The notes: generated from the sequence alone by a model not told the origin. DNA of 64,000 nucleotides from Desulfovibrio legallii (GCF_900102485.1 NZ_FNBX01000008.1:56685-120684); one strand, 5' to 3'. Counted from the first letter of the stretch, positions 8,682-18,344 are shown. Translations and numbers: made by a program.

Positions 8682-8773
8682 AGGGATGGCGACAGCAGAG
8701 CCGAGCGCCGCACGCCCGCGCTGCAACTGCCTACAACGTTGCGGCTTCCTCAACAGTTTCAAAGGCTTCGATG
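8682..8773 (-). repeat. Parental copy of the 92-bp infB-tail direct repeat
   Basis: This block spans the last 14 codons of infB and 49 bp downstream of its stop. It matches 8564-8655 except for one base. A recent tandem-type duplication is the simplest explanation. Confidence 0.85.
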
Positions 8774-11679
8774 ATGTCGCCGGTCTTCACGTCGTTGAAG
8801 TTCTCCAGGCCCACGCCGCATTCGTTGCCCTTGACCACTTCCTTGGCGTCGTCCTTAAAGCGCTTGAGCGAGGCAATCTTGCCGGTGTAGACCACCACGC
8901 CGTCGCGCAGCAGGCGCACGCCCGCGTTGCGGGCCATTTTGCCGTCCGCCACATAGGAGCCGGCGATAACGCCCACCTTGGGCACGTTGAAGGTCTCGCG
9001 CACCTCGGCCTGGCCCAGATAGACTTCGCGCTGCACCGGAGCCAGCATGCCGGCCATGGCGCTTTTGATGTCGTCCACCAGCTTATAGATGATGTCGTAG
9101 AAGCGGATATCCACGTTCTCGTGCTCGGCCACGTCCTTGATCTTGGCCGTGGGCCGCACGTTGAAGCCGATGATGATGGCCTTGGAGGCCGAGGCCAGCA
9201 GAATGTCCGACTCCGAAATGGCGCCCGTGCCGCCGTGCACCACGCTGATGCGCACTTTGTCCGTGCTCAGCTTGTTGAGGGCCTCGGTAATGGCCTCCAG
9301 GCTGCCCTGCACGTCGGCCTTGACCACCAGGTTGAGGGTCAAGGTCTCCTGGTCGGAAGCGCGCTGCGAGAGGAAGGTCTCCAGCGTGACGCGGGATTCC
9401 GAAGCCAGCTCGCGCTCGCGCTGCTTGACCATGCGCGAATCGGCAATGCGGCGGGCCACCTTTTCGTCGGCCACCACAAAGAATTCCTCGCCCGCTTCGG
9501 GCACGCCCTCAAAGCCCTGCACTTCCACCGGCAGGGAGGGCCCGGCCTCCTTGACCTTCTTGCCCTGGTCGTTACTCAGGGCGCGCACGCGGCCCGAGAA
9601 GGAGCCGCAGACAAAGTTGTCGCCCTGGTGCAGGGTGCCTTCCTGCACCAGCACCGTGGCCACAGGGCCGCGGCCCTTGTCCAGCTTGGCTTCCACAATA
9701 TGCCCGCGCGCGGGCTTGTCCGGATTGGCCTTCAGCTCCAGGATCTCGGCCTGCAGAGCCACCATTTCCAGCAGGGCGTCCAGGCCCTCGCGGGTCTTGG
9801 CCGAAACCTTGGCCACAATGGTGTCTCCGCCCCAGTCCTCAGGCTGCAGGCCCAGTTCGGCCAGCTCGCGCAGCACGCGGTCGGGATTGGCCCCAGGCTT
9901 GTCGATCTTGTTCACGGCCACCATAATGGGCACGTTGGCCGCGCGGGCGTGGTTGATGGCCTCGCGGGTCTGCTCCATCACGCCGTCGTCGGCCGCCACC
10001 ACCAGAATGACCAGGTCCGTCACCTGCGCGCCGCGGGCGCGCATGGCCGTAAAGGCCTCGTGGCCGGGCGTGTCCAGAAAGACAATCTCGCCGCGCTTGG
10101 TCTTGACGTGGTACGCGCCGATGTGCTGGGTGATGCCGCCCGCTTCGCCGCCGGTGACGTTGGTCTTGCGGATGGCGTCCAGCAAGGAGGTCTTGCCGTG
10201 GTCCACATGGCCCATGATGGTCACCACGGGCGGACGGGGCTTGAGGCTCTCCGGCGCGTCCGCCTCCTTGGGCAGCAGATAGTCGTCCTCAGAGAAGCCC
10301 ACCTTCTCCACCTCGTAGCCGAATTCCGACGCCACCAGGGTGGCCGTGTCGATATCCAGCGACTGGTTGATGGTGGCCATAACTCCCAGGCCGAAGAGCA
10401 CCTTGATGATCTCATTGGCCTTAAGGCCCATCTGGTGGGCCATGTCCGCCACGCGGATGGCCTCCGTAATGCGGATCTTGCGCTTGGCCGCCTTAAGCGG
10501 CTGGGTGGCCTGGGCCACAGGCGCGCCGCGGCCGGGCTTGCGACGCCCCTTGCCGCGGTTCAGCCGTCCGCTGTCGTCATCGTCGCGGCGGCCGAAATTG
10601 CCCTGCTGAAAATCTACCGTGCGCCGCCCTTTCAGGCGCTTCTTCTTGCTCTGCCCTTCACGGCCTTCCGTGCCGGGAGCGGGCGGCTGCTGGCCGAGCC
10701 CGCCGGGACGCGGAGCACCGGGGCGCGGGCTGCCAGGACGCGCAGGCCGGGGAGCCCCGTCGCGCGGCGCGCCGGGACGCGCGCCCGCCGCCGGCCTGGC
10801 CGCCGCGGGACGCTGGCTGCCGGGAGCCGGACGGGAAATGATCCGCACCTGCGGCGTGGAGGGCGCTTCCGCCCGGGGACGCCGCGGCGCAGGGGCCTCG
10901 CCTTCGGCCGCGTTCTGGCCCTCGAACCGCTCGGAGCGGTTTTCGGGCGCGCGCGGCGGCAAGGTGGGCGCGGAAGAACCTTCGGGCACGGCAGAGGCGT
11001 CCGGCCGGGCCAGACGCGCCGCGCGGGCGGCTTTTTCCGCCGCGTCTTCCACAACTTTGGGCGCGGCCTTGGCCGCCTCTTCCTGCGCCGGGGCGGCAGC
11101 GGCCTGCACAGCGGCAGGGGCGGGTTCCGCCGCGGCCTGGGCCGCAGGGGCGGCCTGCGCGGCGGGGGCAGCCGCCGCAGAAGTTTCAGACGCCGCAGGG
11201 GCCTGCGCCGGAGCGGCGGGCGGCGTATCGCCGGGGCGGTGCAGCACGCGCGCGCCGACGGGCGCCGGGCGGGCGGGCCTGGCCGCGCGGACTGATGCAG
11301 CGGGCGCCTCAGGAGCAGGAGCGGCCGGAGCCGCGGCTTCCGGCGCGGGGGCCGCAGCGGCAGCGGCGGCCTCCTGAGCTGGCGCAGCTTCCGGATCTGC
11401 CGCGGCCGGCGCTTCGGGCTTGGCGGCCGGCGCAGCGGCCTGGGGCGGCTCTTTGCGGCGACGGCGCACAATGACGTTGGGGTGCGTATCCGCACGCTCG
11501 GCCTCAGCCTGTTTCTGCTCCGCCACATGCGCGCGCACGCGGGCGGCCTCTTCCGGGCTCACGGAGCCGGAAACGGAACGCGCCGCAATGCCCATTTCAC
11601 GCAGCATGCGCAGCATGTCCTTGGGATCCGTCGCGAGTTCCTCGCCGAGAAGTTTGATCTTTATTTTCGCATCAGCCAT
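8731..11679 (-). CDS. infB: Translation initiation factor IF-2
   Basis: A 982-residue IF-2, the GTPase that delivers initiator tRNA to the 30S subunit. The N-terminal IF2_N domain ([20 protein letters not shown]) is followed by a long Ala/Pro/Arg-rich linker (about 75-380). The second IF2_N-like region [20 protein letters not shown] precedes the G domain with [15 protein letters not shown] (about 488), DTPGHEAF and NKID. Domains II-IV complete the usual C-terminus. The ATG at 11679 (GGGGGG upstream) gives the standard start; an upstream extension is non-homologous. It overlaps ylxR by 8 bp. Its last 14 codons are duplicated just downstream. Confidence 0.98.
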   Translation of the reverse strand: MADAKIKIKLLGEELATDPKDMLRMLREMGIAARSVSGSVSPEEAARVRAHVAEQKQAEAERADTHPNVIVRRRRKEPPQAAAPAAKPEAPAAADPEAAPAQEAAAAAAAPAPEAAAPAAPAPEAPAASVRAARPARPAPVGARVLHRPGDTPPAAPAQAPAASETSAAAAPAAQAAPAAQAAAEPAPAAVQAAAAPAQEEAAKAAPKVVEDAAEKAARAARLARPDASAVPEGSSAPTLPPRAPENRSERFEGQNAAEGEAPAPRRPRAEAPSTPQVRIISRPAPGSQRPAAARPAAGARPGAPRDGAPRPARPGSPRPGAPRPGGLGQQPPAPGTEGREGQSKKKRLKGRRTVDFQQGNFGRRDDDDSGRLNRGKGRRKPGRGAPVAQATQPLKAAKRKIRITEAIRVADMAHQMGLKANEIIKVLFGLGVMATINQSLDIDTATLVASEFGYEVEKVGFSEDDYLLPKEADAPESLKPRPPVVTIMGHVDHGKTSLLDAIRKTNVTGGEAGGITQHIGAYHVKTKRGEIVFLDTPGHEAFTAMRARGAQVTDLVILVVAADDGVMEQTREAINHARAANVPIMVAVNKIDKPGANPDRVLRELAELGLQPEDWGGDTIVAKVSAKTREGLDALLEMVALQAEILELKANPDKPARGHIVEAKLDKGRGPVATVLVQEGTLHQGDNFVCGSFSGRVRALSNDQGKKVKEAGPSLPVEVQGFEGVPEAGEEFFVVADEKVARRIADSRMVKQRERELASESRVTLETFLSQRASDQETLTLNLVVKADVQGSLEAITEALNKLSTDKVRISVVHGGTGAISESDILLASASKAIIIGFNVRPTAKIKDVAEHENVDIRFYDIIYKLVDDIKSAMAGMLAPVQREVYLGQAEVRETFNVPKVGVIAGSYVADGKMARNAGVRLLRDGVVVYTGKIASLKRFKDDAKEVVKGNECGVGLENFNDVKTGDIIEAFETVEEAATL

Positions 11680-11926
11680 GGTTACCCCCCTTGCGCCGTG
11701 TGCCGGGCCTGAATTTGGCGAATCTGGCCGTACAGACAGGATCGGAACACACATACCAGCCCCTGCCCGGTCTGGTTTTTGCAGCGTCAATACTCAAAAT
11801 TCCTTCCGCCGTGAGCACATGGCGGGTCAGTTGCGCCTTGGCGAACCGGCGGCGGCAGATGACGCACATCCGCACCGGCCCTTCCGACCCGGCCGTAAGG
11901 CCGGCGTCGTGCTCCGGCTTCGTCAT
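11672..11926 (-). CDS. ylxR: YlxR-family RNA-binding protein (DUF448)
   Basis: An 84-residue YlxR protein. The signature [20 protein letters not shown] lies at about residues 19-38, and [12 protein letters not shown] near 54-65 supplies the second Cys pair. The family lies between nusA and infB in very many bacteria, as here (2 bp after nusA, 8 bp into infB), and members have been linked to RNase P modulation and nucleoid or RNA binding. The exact role in this organism cannot be read from sequence. The four-Cys pattern suggests a small metal- or RNA-binding fold. Confidence 0.93.
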   Translation of the reverse strand: MTKPEHDAGLTAGSEGPVRMCVICRRRFAKAQLTRHVLTAEGILSIDAAKTRPGRGWYVCSDPVCTARFAKFRPGTRRKGGNHG

Positions 11927-11928
11927 GC

Positions 11929-13350
11929 TCAGGCCTCGCCCTCGCGTTCAGCTGCAGCGGGCGTTGCGGCGTCCGGGGCAACGTCGGCCGACGTTCCTTC
12001 CCCATCCGCAGCCGCTTCCCCGGCTTCGGGGGCCTCGGCTTCATCGGGCGCGTCTTCCGCCGCGTCCGCGGGCCCGCCCAGGTGGACGGCCGAAGATTCG
12101 GGAGTGGTTTCCACCACCGGGGCCAGGAAGTTGATGGCCGAGCGCAGGTCCGCAATGCGCGACGCGCTGATGGTCAACTTGTCGGCCAGCTCTTCATCCG
12201 AGGCTTCCCGCAGTTTGTCCAGGGAGCTGTAGCCCGCGGCCAGCAGAGCCTCAATGGAGACTTCAGCCACGCTGGCCACCTGCTCCAGGCCGTGGCCGAT
12301 GGCGTTGGCCTCGTTGTAGCGGGTTTCAGTAAAGATATCGACCTTCCAGCCCAACAGGCGCGCGGCCAGCTTGACGTTCTGCCCCTTGCGCCCGATGGCG
12401 TTGGTGAGCTGATCGTCGGGCACGATGACTTCCAGCAGATTTTCTTCTTCGTCCACCACAATGCGCGAAACCAGGGCCGGGGCCAGGGCGTTGCGGGCGT
12501 AAGTGGCGATGTCCGCGCTCCAGACCACGATGTCGATGCGCTCGCCGTGCAGCTCCTGCACGATGTTCTGGATGCGCGAACCGCGCACGCCCACGCAGGC
12601 GCCCACGGGGTCCACGTCCCGCTCGCGCGAGAGCACGGCCACCTTGGCGCGGGAGCCGGGGTCGCGGGCCACGCCCATGATCTGCACCACGCCGTCGTCC
12701 ACCTCAGGCACTTCGCGCCGGAACAGGGCGGCCATATAATCGCGGTGCGAGCGCGAAACCACCACCTGCGGGCCGCGCCCTTCCTGGCGCACCTCAATAA
12801 TCAGAGCCTGCACGCGGTCGCCGCGCTTGTAGTGCTCGCGCGGGATCTGCTCCTCGCGCGGGAGAATGGCTTCGGTGCGGCCCAGGTTGATGACCCAGCC
12901 GCCCTTGTCCCGCCGCTGGATGATGCCGGAGACGATCTCGCCCACGCGGTCTTTGTATTCCTCGTAAATAATGCCCTGCTCGGCGTCGCGCATGCGCTGA
13001 ATGATGACCTGCTTGGCCGACTGCGCGGCAATGCGGCCCAGATCCTCCACCCGCACGCGGAAGCCCACCTCGTCGTCCAGCTGCACGGAAGGGTCGTGGG
13101 TGCGGGCCTCGGCCAGCTCGATCTGCGTGTCCGGATTAGCCAGGTCGCCGTCCGGCACCACGATTTTGAACTGATAGACCTCAATATCGCCGGTCTCGTC
13201 GTTATAGCTCACCTCCACGTCCGTATCTTCGCTGAAGCGGCGCAACACCGAGGTGCGCACGGCGTCTTCCAGCGTTTCGATGAGCATATTGCGGTCCAGG
13301 CCCTTGTCTTTGCTGATCTGATCAATGGCCTTTTTGAGTTCAAGATTCAT
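11929..13350 (-). CDS. nusA: Transcription termination/antitermination factor NusA
   Basis: A 473-residue NusA that binds RNA polymerase and modulates pausing, termination and antitermination. The N-terminal polymerase-binding domain (1-125) precedes an S1 domain (about 135-200), KH1 with DPVGACVGVRGSRIQNI (about 245-260) and KH2 with NAIGRKGQNVKLAARLLGW (about 315-335). One helix-hairpin-type repeat follows (SIEALLAAGYSSLDKLREAS), then an acidic Ala/Glu tail in place of the enterobacterial acidic repeats. It lies 81 bp after rimP and 2 bp before ylxR. NusA commonly regulates its own operon, relevant to the leader terminator upstream of rimP. Confidence 0.97.
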   Translation of the reverse strand: MNLELKKAIDQISKDKGLDRNMLIETLEDAVRTSVLRRFSEDTDVEVSYNDETGDIEVYQFKIVVPDGDLANPDTQIELAEARTHDPSVQLDDEVGFRVRVEDLGRIAAQSAKQVIIQRMRDAEQGIIYEEYKDRVGEIVSGIIQRRDKGGWVINLGRTEAILPREEQIPREHYKRGDRVQALIIEVRQEGRGPQVVVSRSHRDYMAALFRREVPEVDDGVVQIMGVARDPGSRAKVAVLSRERDVDPVGACVGVRGSRIQNIVQELHGERIDIVVWSADIATYARNALAPALVSRIVVDEEENLLEVIVPDDQLTNAIGRKGQNVKLAARLLGWKVDIFTETRYNEANAIGHGLEQVASVAEVSIEALLAAGYSSLDKLREASDEELADKLTISASRIADLRSAINFLAPVVETTPESSAVHLGGPADAAEDAPDEAEAPEAGEAAADGEGTSADVAPDAATPAAAEREGEA

Positions 13351-13431
13351 CTGTGCCTCCGGCTGCCGCCAAGGGCGGCGTAACTTCTCTGCTTCCGGCG
13401 CAGGCCCGCGCGGGCGGGGCGGCGTCGGAAA

Positions 13432-14229
13432 CTATCCGGGATTGCGGCCCGCCGCGGTTGCGGCCGCCGATTCCGGGGCGGCGTCAGGCTGGCCGTCGGC
13501 ATCCGCGCCGCGCCGACCGCCCTTTCCCTTCCCGGTTTTTTTGCCCGGCCCCTCGGCCGCGCCTTTTCCGGACTGCTTCCCCGCGCCCTTTCCAGCCCCT
13601 TTGCCCGGCTTGACCGGCTTGCGAAACACATACATGCGGCTGACCCGGCGGGCGGCCTCCCAGGGGATGCGCACCGCCGGCAGATCCTCAGGCAGCACTT
13701 CCCCTTCCTGGCTCACCTGCACAGGGGCCAGCACAAAGGCCGCGCCTTCCGCCGCCTGCAGCACGCCGCGCCAGACGCGCCGGGCGGGCAGATCCGCCGG
13801 GGCCGCGTCGGCCGCTTCAGGAACCAGGGGGCGCTCCAGGCGGGCTTCCACCACCTGCCCCACATAGGGGGGCATCTGCTCCGGGCTGAAAAAAACGCGC
13901 GTCAGGCCGGGGGTGGAAACCTCCAGCACATAGGGGTCGGCAAAGCAGTCTTCCACATCCAGGGCCAGGCCCAGTTGTCGGGAAATTTTTTCGCACTGGT
14001 CCAGACTGGCGGAAAGGGCGGGCGTCACTGCGTCGTCCGGGGAGGGATCCGTGGGATTTGCCGCCTCAAGGCCGTTCGCCTGACCCGGCAGAGCGGGCAC
14101 GTCCACATATACCCGCACCAGAACGCGCCCGGCGCGGACGATTTCCACGCCCCAGAGCACCAGGCCCAGCGCGTGCGCCAGGGGCTCAACCAGGCGGATT
14201 ATGGCGTTTTTGCAGGCTTCTTCGGTCAT
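13432..14229 (-). CDS. rimP: Ribosome maturation factor RimP
   Basis: A 265-residue RimP, required for 30S subunit assembly. The N-terminal half has the typical LVEPLAHALGLVLWGVEIVR start and VEDCFADPYVLEVSTPGLTRVFFSPEQ block (residues about 95-130), followed by the small beta-barrel domain. It is longer than usual (about 150-160 aa): an insertion rich in Ala near 125-165 and a Lys/Gly-rich tail after about 205 (KPGKGAGKGAGKQSGKGAAE) explain the excess; the basic tail may bind rRNA. AAAGGAA precedes the ATG. It is the first gene of the operon. Confidence 0.93.
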   Translation of the reverse strand: MTEEACKNAIIRLVEPLAHALGLVLWGVEIVRAGRVLVRVYVDVPALPGQANGLEAANPTDPSPDDAVTPALSASLDQCEKISRQLGLALDVEDCFADPYVLEVSTPGLTRVFFSPEQMPPYVGQVVEARLERPLVPEAADAAPADLPARRVWRGVLQAAEGAAFVLAPVQVSQEGEVLPEDLPAVRIPWEAARRVSRMYVFRKPVKPGKGAGKGAGKQSGKGAAEGPGKKTGKGKGGRRGADADGQPDAAPESAAATAAGRNPG

Positions 14230-14259
14230 GCGTTCCTTTGGCGGCGCAAGCGCAAGGAC

Positions 14260-14289
14260 AAAAAAAAGGGGGCCCCTTCAGGCCACCCC
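14260..14289 (-). terminator. Leader terminator / attenuator upstream of rimP
   Basis: On the minus strand GGG-T-GGCC, loop TGAAGG, GGCC-CCC is followed directly by eight Ts: an intrinsic terminator shape. It lies between the predicted promoter (14353-14381) and the rimP start, so transcripts would stop after about 85 nt unless antiterminated. Confidence 0.65.
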
Positions 14290-14352
14290 GCTGGAACAAG
14301 TTCCGTATCAGGATGCACGGCCAACGCAAGCGCCAGCCGCCTTGAATGGGTG

Positions 14353-14381
14353 TCAATACCTTTTTGCCGGTTCCCTGTCAA
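14353..14381 (-). promoter_or_regulatory. Predicted sigma70 promoter of the rimP-nusA-infB operon
   Basis: A perfect -35 TTGACA (14381-14376), 17-bp spacer and -10 TATTGA (14358-14353) on the minus strand. It is the best sigma70-like match in the spacer and points to rimP. Confidence 0.65.
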
Positions 14382-14463
14382 GCATTTTTGCCGTTTTCCG
14401 CGTTGCGGCGCGCGCCGCCCTCCTCCGTGCCCCTGCCGGGCCCCCAAAAACCTTGCCGCGCCC

Positions 14464-14490
14464 TTAACATTTGCCCAGATCCGCCGTTAA
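14464..14490 (+). promoter_or_regulatory. Sigma28-like promoter of the chemoreceptor gene
   Basis: TTAA, 15 bases, then GCCGTTAA. The flagellar sigma28 consensus known from enterics is TAAA-N15-GCCGATAA, so 10 of 12 positions agree with the exact spacing. It lies 47 bp upstream of the chemoreceptor ATG, fitting motility control. Confidence 0.55.
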
Positions 14491-14536
14491 GTCACAAAGA
14501 ATCGGTTATATTTTCCCGTTTTTCTGAGGGGGACGC

Positions 14537-16075
14537 ATGCTTTCGTCACAAAAGACGTTTCTGCTGGGCGGTGCAGGATTGCTGTCGGGGGCGGGCCTGG
14601 CCGCTCTGGCTGGGGAACTGGGGGCCGCGCCGGCCCTGGCTGGCGCGGCGGGGGCGGCCCTGGCCGCGATCTGCCTGCTGGCGGGCCTTCGCATTCTGGC
14701 TGGGGCGGATCTGCGCTGCGTTCTGGAGGCCCTGGCGGCCGTGCGTCAGGGCGCGCCCCTGCCAGAAACGCCGGGCGCGCCGCCCCCGCTCCGCGCGGCT
14801 CTGGAAGACCTGGGCGACGACCTGCGCCGGGTCACGGGGCAGCTGCACGGCATTCTGGCGGGCATCCCCATGCCCTACCTGCTGGTGGACGCGGAGGAAC
14901 GCGCCCTGAGCACCAATCAGGACTGCCTGAACATGCTGGAGATCGACAACAGCATAGACGCCTGCCTGGGCAAAACCCTGGCCGAGCTTTTTTATAACGA
15001 CCCCGGCAGGGAAACGGCGGTGGGCAAAAGCATCCGCAACGGCCAGTACTTCCGCAATCTGGAGGTCACCATCGGCGGGCACAAGGGCTCGCGCGTCAAC
15101 GTGCTGGCCAACGTTTTTCCCATTTATGATCAAGGGGGCCTCTGCCTGGGCGGCATGTGCCTCTATGTGGATATGACGGCCCTGAAAAACGCCCAGCAGC
15201 AGATCACGGACAAAAACCAGCGCATGGCCGAGGTGGCCGCAGCCCTGGAAGAGACCATGGAAACGCTCAACGCCATTGCCGTAAGCCTTTCCCGCGGCAT
15301 CCGCCAGTCTGACGAAAACGCGGCCCAGGCGGCGCGGCGTCTGGCCGAGGCCGCCACGGCCATGGACCAGATGAACGCCACCGTGCAGGAGGTGGCCCAC
15401 AATGCGGACGTGGCCGCCGAGGCTTCGGCCGAAACCCGCGAAAAAGCCCAGGGCGGCGCGGCGGTAGTGCGCAACGCCCTGGACAGCATCAAGGCCGTGC
15501 ACGACCTCTCCCTGGCCCTGCGGGACGACATGGCGCAGCTGGACGGCCACGCCAAGGCCATTTCCGACATTATGAACGTCATTTCGGACATTGCGGATCA
15601 GACCAACCTGCTGGCCCTGAACGCGGCCATTGAGGCCGCCCGCGCGGGCGAAGCCGGACGCGGCTTTGCCGTGGTGGCCGACGAGGTGCGCAAGCTGGCG
15701 GAAAAAACCATGGCCTCCACCAACGATGTGGCCAAGGCCATTACGGCCATTCAGGACAGCACCTCCAAGAGCATGCTTTCCACTGAGAACGCCGTAAGCC
15801 AGGTGGAGCGGGCCACGGACTTTGCCGGGCAATCCGGCTCCGCCCTTCAGGACATTGTGGGCACGGTGGAGAACACCGGCGAACAGGTCAAGGCCATTGC
15901 GGCGGCCAGCGAGCAGCAATCCACGGCCAGTGAGGAGATCAACCGCACCATTGCCCACGTCAACGCCGTGGTGGGGGATACGGCCAAATCCATGACCAAC
16001 GCCCGCCATGAGACCAACAAACTTCTGGAGATCATCAACTCCCTGGAGCATCTCACGGACCAGCTGCAGGAGTGA
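14537..16075 (+). CDS. Methyl-accepting chemotaxis protein with PAS domain
   Basis: A 512-residue chemoreceptor. Two N-terminal membrane segments (about 8-28 and 32-55) are separated by only a few residues, so there is almost no periplasmic domain. A PAS-like sensor follows (about 95-205, [20 protein letters not shown]), suggesting cytoplasmic sensing, perhaps of redox or a small ligand. The signalling domain (about 270-512) contains the conserved hairpin tip [20 protein letters not shown] that contacts CheA and CheW. No clear HAMP domain is seen. GAGGGGG lies upstream of the ATG, and a sigma28-like promoter precedes the gene. Confidence 0.93.
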   Translation: MLSSQKTFLLGGAGLLSGAGLAALAGELGAAPALAGAAGAALAAICLLAGLRILAGADLRCVLEALAAVRQGAPLPETPGAPPPLRAALEDLGDDLRRVTGQLHGILAGIPMPYLLVDAEERALSTNQDCLNMLEIDNSIDACLGKTLAELFYNDPGRETAVGKSIRNGQYFRNLEVTIGGHKGSRVNVLANVFPIYDQGGLCLGGMCLYVDMTALKNAQQQITDKNQRMAEVAAALEETMETLNAIAVSLSRGIRQSDENAAQAARRLAEAATAMDQMNATVQEVAHNADVAAEASAETREKAQGGAAVVRNALDSIKAVHDLSLALRDDMAQLDGHAKAISDIMNVISDIADQTNLLALNAAIEAARAGEAGRGFAVVADEVRKLAEKTMASTNDVAKAITAIQDSTSKSMLSTENAVSQVERATDFAGQSGSALQDIVGTVENTGEQVKAIAAASEQQSTASEEINRTIAHVNAVVGDTAKSMTNARHETNKLLEIINSLEHLTDQLQE

Positions 16076-16179
16076 CGGCCGCAAGGGCCGCCCGCCCCTT
16101 TAGGCCGCGCGCAACTCCCAGGGAAAGACAGCCGCGTTTATGGGAAGGGGAGAGAGGGCCGGCGAAAATGCCTCGCAAT

Positions 16180-16250
16180 GAGGCAAAAGCGTCCGTCCTG
16201 GGCACGCCTTGCGCGTTGCCTGAGAAGAGAAAAGTTTCCCCTTCCCTCCA
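16180..16250 (+). repeat. Family A flank without hairpin (partial copy)
   Basis: The reverse complement reads AACTTTTCTCTTCTCAGGCA and then GCAAGGCGTGCCCAGGACG, matching the tail of the family A copies at 8440 and 21560. The hairpin arms are missing. It lies between two convergent genes (chemoreceptor and flgE). Confidence 0.5.
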
Positions 16251-16285
16251 CAAACAGTCTATTGCCCACACACAACACGCTTCGC

Positions 16286-17785
16286 TTACGACCGTTTCAG
16301 CTCCATGGCTTTCTGGAGCATCTCGTCGGCGGTGGTGACGACTTTGCTGTTGGATTGGAAGCCGCGTTGGGTGATGATCATATTGACCATTTCGGTAGCC
16401 ATATCCACATTGGAGGTTTCTGTGGCGTAGGCTTCGATGGTGCCGTAGTTTTCAGTGCCGGCCACGCCCATGTCCATTTGTCCGGCTTCCGGCGTGGCGG
16501 AAAAGAGGTTGTTGCCCTCGCGGCGCAGGCCGTCTTCGCTGGTAAAGCGGCAGATGGGTATCTGCCAGAGGTCCATGCTTTTGCCGTTGGAGTAGGAGCC
16601 GGTGATGGTGCCGTCGCTGCCGATGTCAATGCCGTTGAGGGTGCCTGCGGCGTAGCCGTTCTGGCTGGTGACGCTCGTGGTGGAAGAGCTGTCTGTATAG
16701 TTAGTGGTGGCGTTGGAGGCCACCTTGGCGTTGTTCATGCCGCCCAGGGCGGCGGGGTCGGTTCCCACGTCGGCGGCGCTGGCCGGGGCGTTGCTCCAGC
16801 CGCCGGAGGCGCTGATGCCCAGGTTGACCGTAACGGTCTGTCCGTCCACGGTCATCTGCGGCAGGCCGCCGGCGGAGAGGGCGGCGGGCTGCCAGTCGGC
16901 CAGGTCCACGCTGTTTTCCGCGCTGGGGGTAAAGGCCGTCATGTCCGTAAGCTGGCCGCTGCTGTTAAAGGTAAGCGTGCCGGACATAAGCAGGCCGGAG
17001 CCCGTGGTGGCGCTGGTGCCGTCCGTGGTCGTCTTGTCGCTGGCGATGAGGAACTGCACCACGGAATCGGCGCCGTCGGCCGGGGCCGCGTCGTAGTAGA
17101 TGGTGGCCGTCTGGGTGCTGCCGTCCGCGCCGTAGAGGGTCACGCCCGTGCTGTAGCCATAGGCGGAGCTGTCTATGGGCGGCGAGCTGTTGGCGTTGTA
17201 CTGGCCGATGAGGCTGAAATAGGGGTCGGTTTCGCTGCTGCTGTTCTGGCTCTCAAGGCCCAGGTTGCAGCGCAGATCCACGCTGCTGGTGGCCTTGGCC
17301 GCCATGGTGCCGAATTTGTCCAGCGTCACCTGCTGCAGCGCGCCCTTGGTGCCGTCGGCATTGTAGATGTAGCCGTTGACGGCGAGCCCTGTGGGCGTGC
17401 GCAGCACGCCGTCCTCATATGTACGGAAGTCTCCGGCGCGGGTATAGTAGAGGTTCACGCCGTCCGTAACCTGAAAGAAGCCTTTGCCGTTGATGGCCAG
17501 GTCCGTCACGGTGTTGCTGGTTTCAAAAGACCCCTGATTGAACAGGGTGCGCACCGTGTCCACCTGCAGGCCTTTGCCTGTCTGGCCCACCGCCACATAG
17601 GAATCGGTCTGCGCGCCCCACCAGTCGCCTATGCCCCCCTGATCCGTGGAGATAAGATCGGAAAAGAGAATGCTTTGCTGCTTGTAGCCGATGGTGCTGA
17701 TGTTGGCCAGGTTGTTGGTGATGACATTCATGCCCTCACTCAGGCCTTTCATGCCCGTGGCGCCGATGTAGAGTGCGGAGTTCAC
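16286..17785 (-). CDS. flgE: Flagellar hook protein FlgE
   Basis: A 499-residue hook protein, polymerised outside the cell to form the universal joint. The N-terminal flagellar rod/hook motif (LSEGMNVITNNLANISTIGYK, about 15-35) and the C-terminal one (TEMVNMIITQRGFQSNSKVV and the following TTADEMLQKAMELKR) are both intact; the middle is Ser/Thr/Ala/Gly-rich, as usual for the exposed domains. The GTG at 17785 has GGAGG five bases upstream, whereas an in-frame ATG at 17797 overlaps that site, so GTG is chosen. A sigma54-like promoter lies at 17845-17860. No other rod or hook genes are adjacent. Confidence 0.95.
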   Translation of the reverse strand: MNSALYIGATGMKGLSEGMNVITNNLANISTIGYKQQSILFSDLISTDQGGIGDWWGAQTDSYVAVGQTGKGLQVDTVRTLFNQGSFETSNTVTDLAINGKGFFQVTDGVNLYYTRAGDFRTYEDGVLRTPTGLAVNGYIYNADGTKGALQQVTLDKFGTMAAKATSSVDLRCNLGLESQNSSSETDPYFSLIGQYNANSSPPIDSSAYGYSTGVTLYGADGSTQTATIYYDAAPADGADSVVQFLIASDKTTTDGTSATTGSGLLMSGTLTFNSSGQLTDMTAFTPSAENSVDLADWQPAALSAGGLPQMTVDGQTVTVNLGISASGGWSNAPASAADVGTDPAALGGMNNAKVASNATTNYTDSSSTTSVTSQNGYAAGTLNGIDIGSDGTITGSYSNGKSMDLWQIPICRFTSEDGLRREGNNLFSATPEAGQMDMGVAGTENYGTIEAYATETSNVDMATEMVNMIITQRGFQSNSKVVTTADEMLQKAMELKRS

Positions 17786-17804
17786 GGTTGCCTCCATAAA
17801 ACAA

Positions 17805-17838
17805 GGGACGGTGGAGGAAAAAACTTCCTCCCCGTCCC
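17805..17838 (-). terminator. Strong hairpin between rhodanese gene and flgE
   Basis: On the minus strand GGGACGGGGAGGAA pairs with TTCCTCCACCGTCCC (one bulged base), followed by TTGTTTTA. It resembles a terminator for the rhodanese gene, but it also sits at the predicted 5' end of the flgE transcript. Confidence 0.7.
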
Positions 17839-17844
17839 CAGTAA

Positions 17845-17860
17845 AGCAGGAATCGTGCCA
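17845..17860 (-). promoter_or_regulatory. Sigma54-type promoter of flgE
   Basis: On the minus strand TGGCACGATTCCTGCT matches the -24/-12 consensus TGGCAC-N5-TTGC with GG and GC separated by exactly ten bases; one base differs. Hook genes are commonly sigma54-controlled in polar-flagellated bacteria. Confidence 0.65.
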
Positions 17861-17870
17861 GAGACGACGG

Positions 17871-18275
17871 CTATTTTTCCAGGGGCAGCCCCTGGGCCTG
17901 CCAGGCGCTGACGCCTTCCTTCATGTGCAGAATATTCCGGATCCCGGCCTTGAGCAGCGTCTCCTGCGCCGCCTGGGAGCGGTTGCCCGTGCGGCAGTAG
18001 AGCAGCACGGGCGCATCCTTGGGCAGACTTTGGATCTGCGTTTCAAAGGGGCCGCCGAAGTAGTCCATGTTGACGGCTCCGGGCAGGTGGCCGGCCCGGT
18101 ATTCCGCCGGAGTGCGCACGTCCAGCACCACCAGCCCGTCGGGCGGACGGCGCAGCAGGGCCGCGGCCTCCTGCACGCCGATGTCCTTGGCCAGGGCGGC
18201 CGTGGCCGTCAGCAGCAGAACCAGGGCGCAGAGGGCCCAGGCAAGGCGAAAAGGCTGTAGTGCGGTATGGCGCAT
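17871..18275 (-). CDS. Exported single-domain rhodanese
   Basis: A 134-residue protein with a signal peptide (LAWALCALVLLLTATAALAK, residues 10-29, cleavage after ALA) and one rhodanese domain. The active-site loop is LLYCRTGNRSQAA, with catalytic Cys around residue 97; VVLDVRTPAEYRAGHLPGAV is the usual N-terminal rhodanese motif. It probably handles sulfane sulfur or persulfide in the periplasm, plausible in a sulfur-metabolising bacterium, but the substrate is unknown. The ATG at 18275 has AAGGAA upstream; the longer frame upstream runs into a family B repeat. Confidence 0.9.
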   Translation of the reverse strand: MRHTALQPFRLAWALCALVLLLTATAALAKDIGVQEAAALLRRPPDGLVVLDVRTPAEYRAGHLPGAVNMDYFGGPFETQIQSLPKDAPVLLYCRTGNRSQAAQETLLKAGIRNILHMKEGVSAWQAQGLPLEK

Positions 18276-18344
18276 GGTCGTTCCTTGCGGCGTCTTGCCA
18301 GCGCGGCTGTGCGGCAAAGCGCCGGAATAGGCGTTACGCCCGCC

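Larger units (their letters stand above)
14230..14536. other. Divergent control region between rimP and the chemoreceptor gene
   Basis: This 307-bp spacer contains no gene. It holds the rimP promoter and leader terminator on the minus strand and a sigma28-like promoter for the chemoreceptor on the plus strand, all listed separately. A perfect short palindrome GGAACAAGTTCC lies at 14293-14304 inside the predicted rimP leader RNA. Confidence 0.7.
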
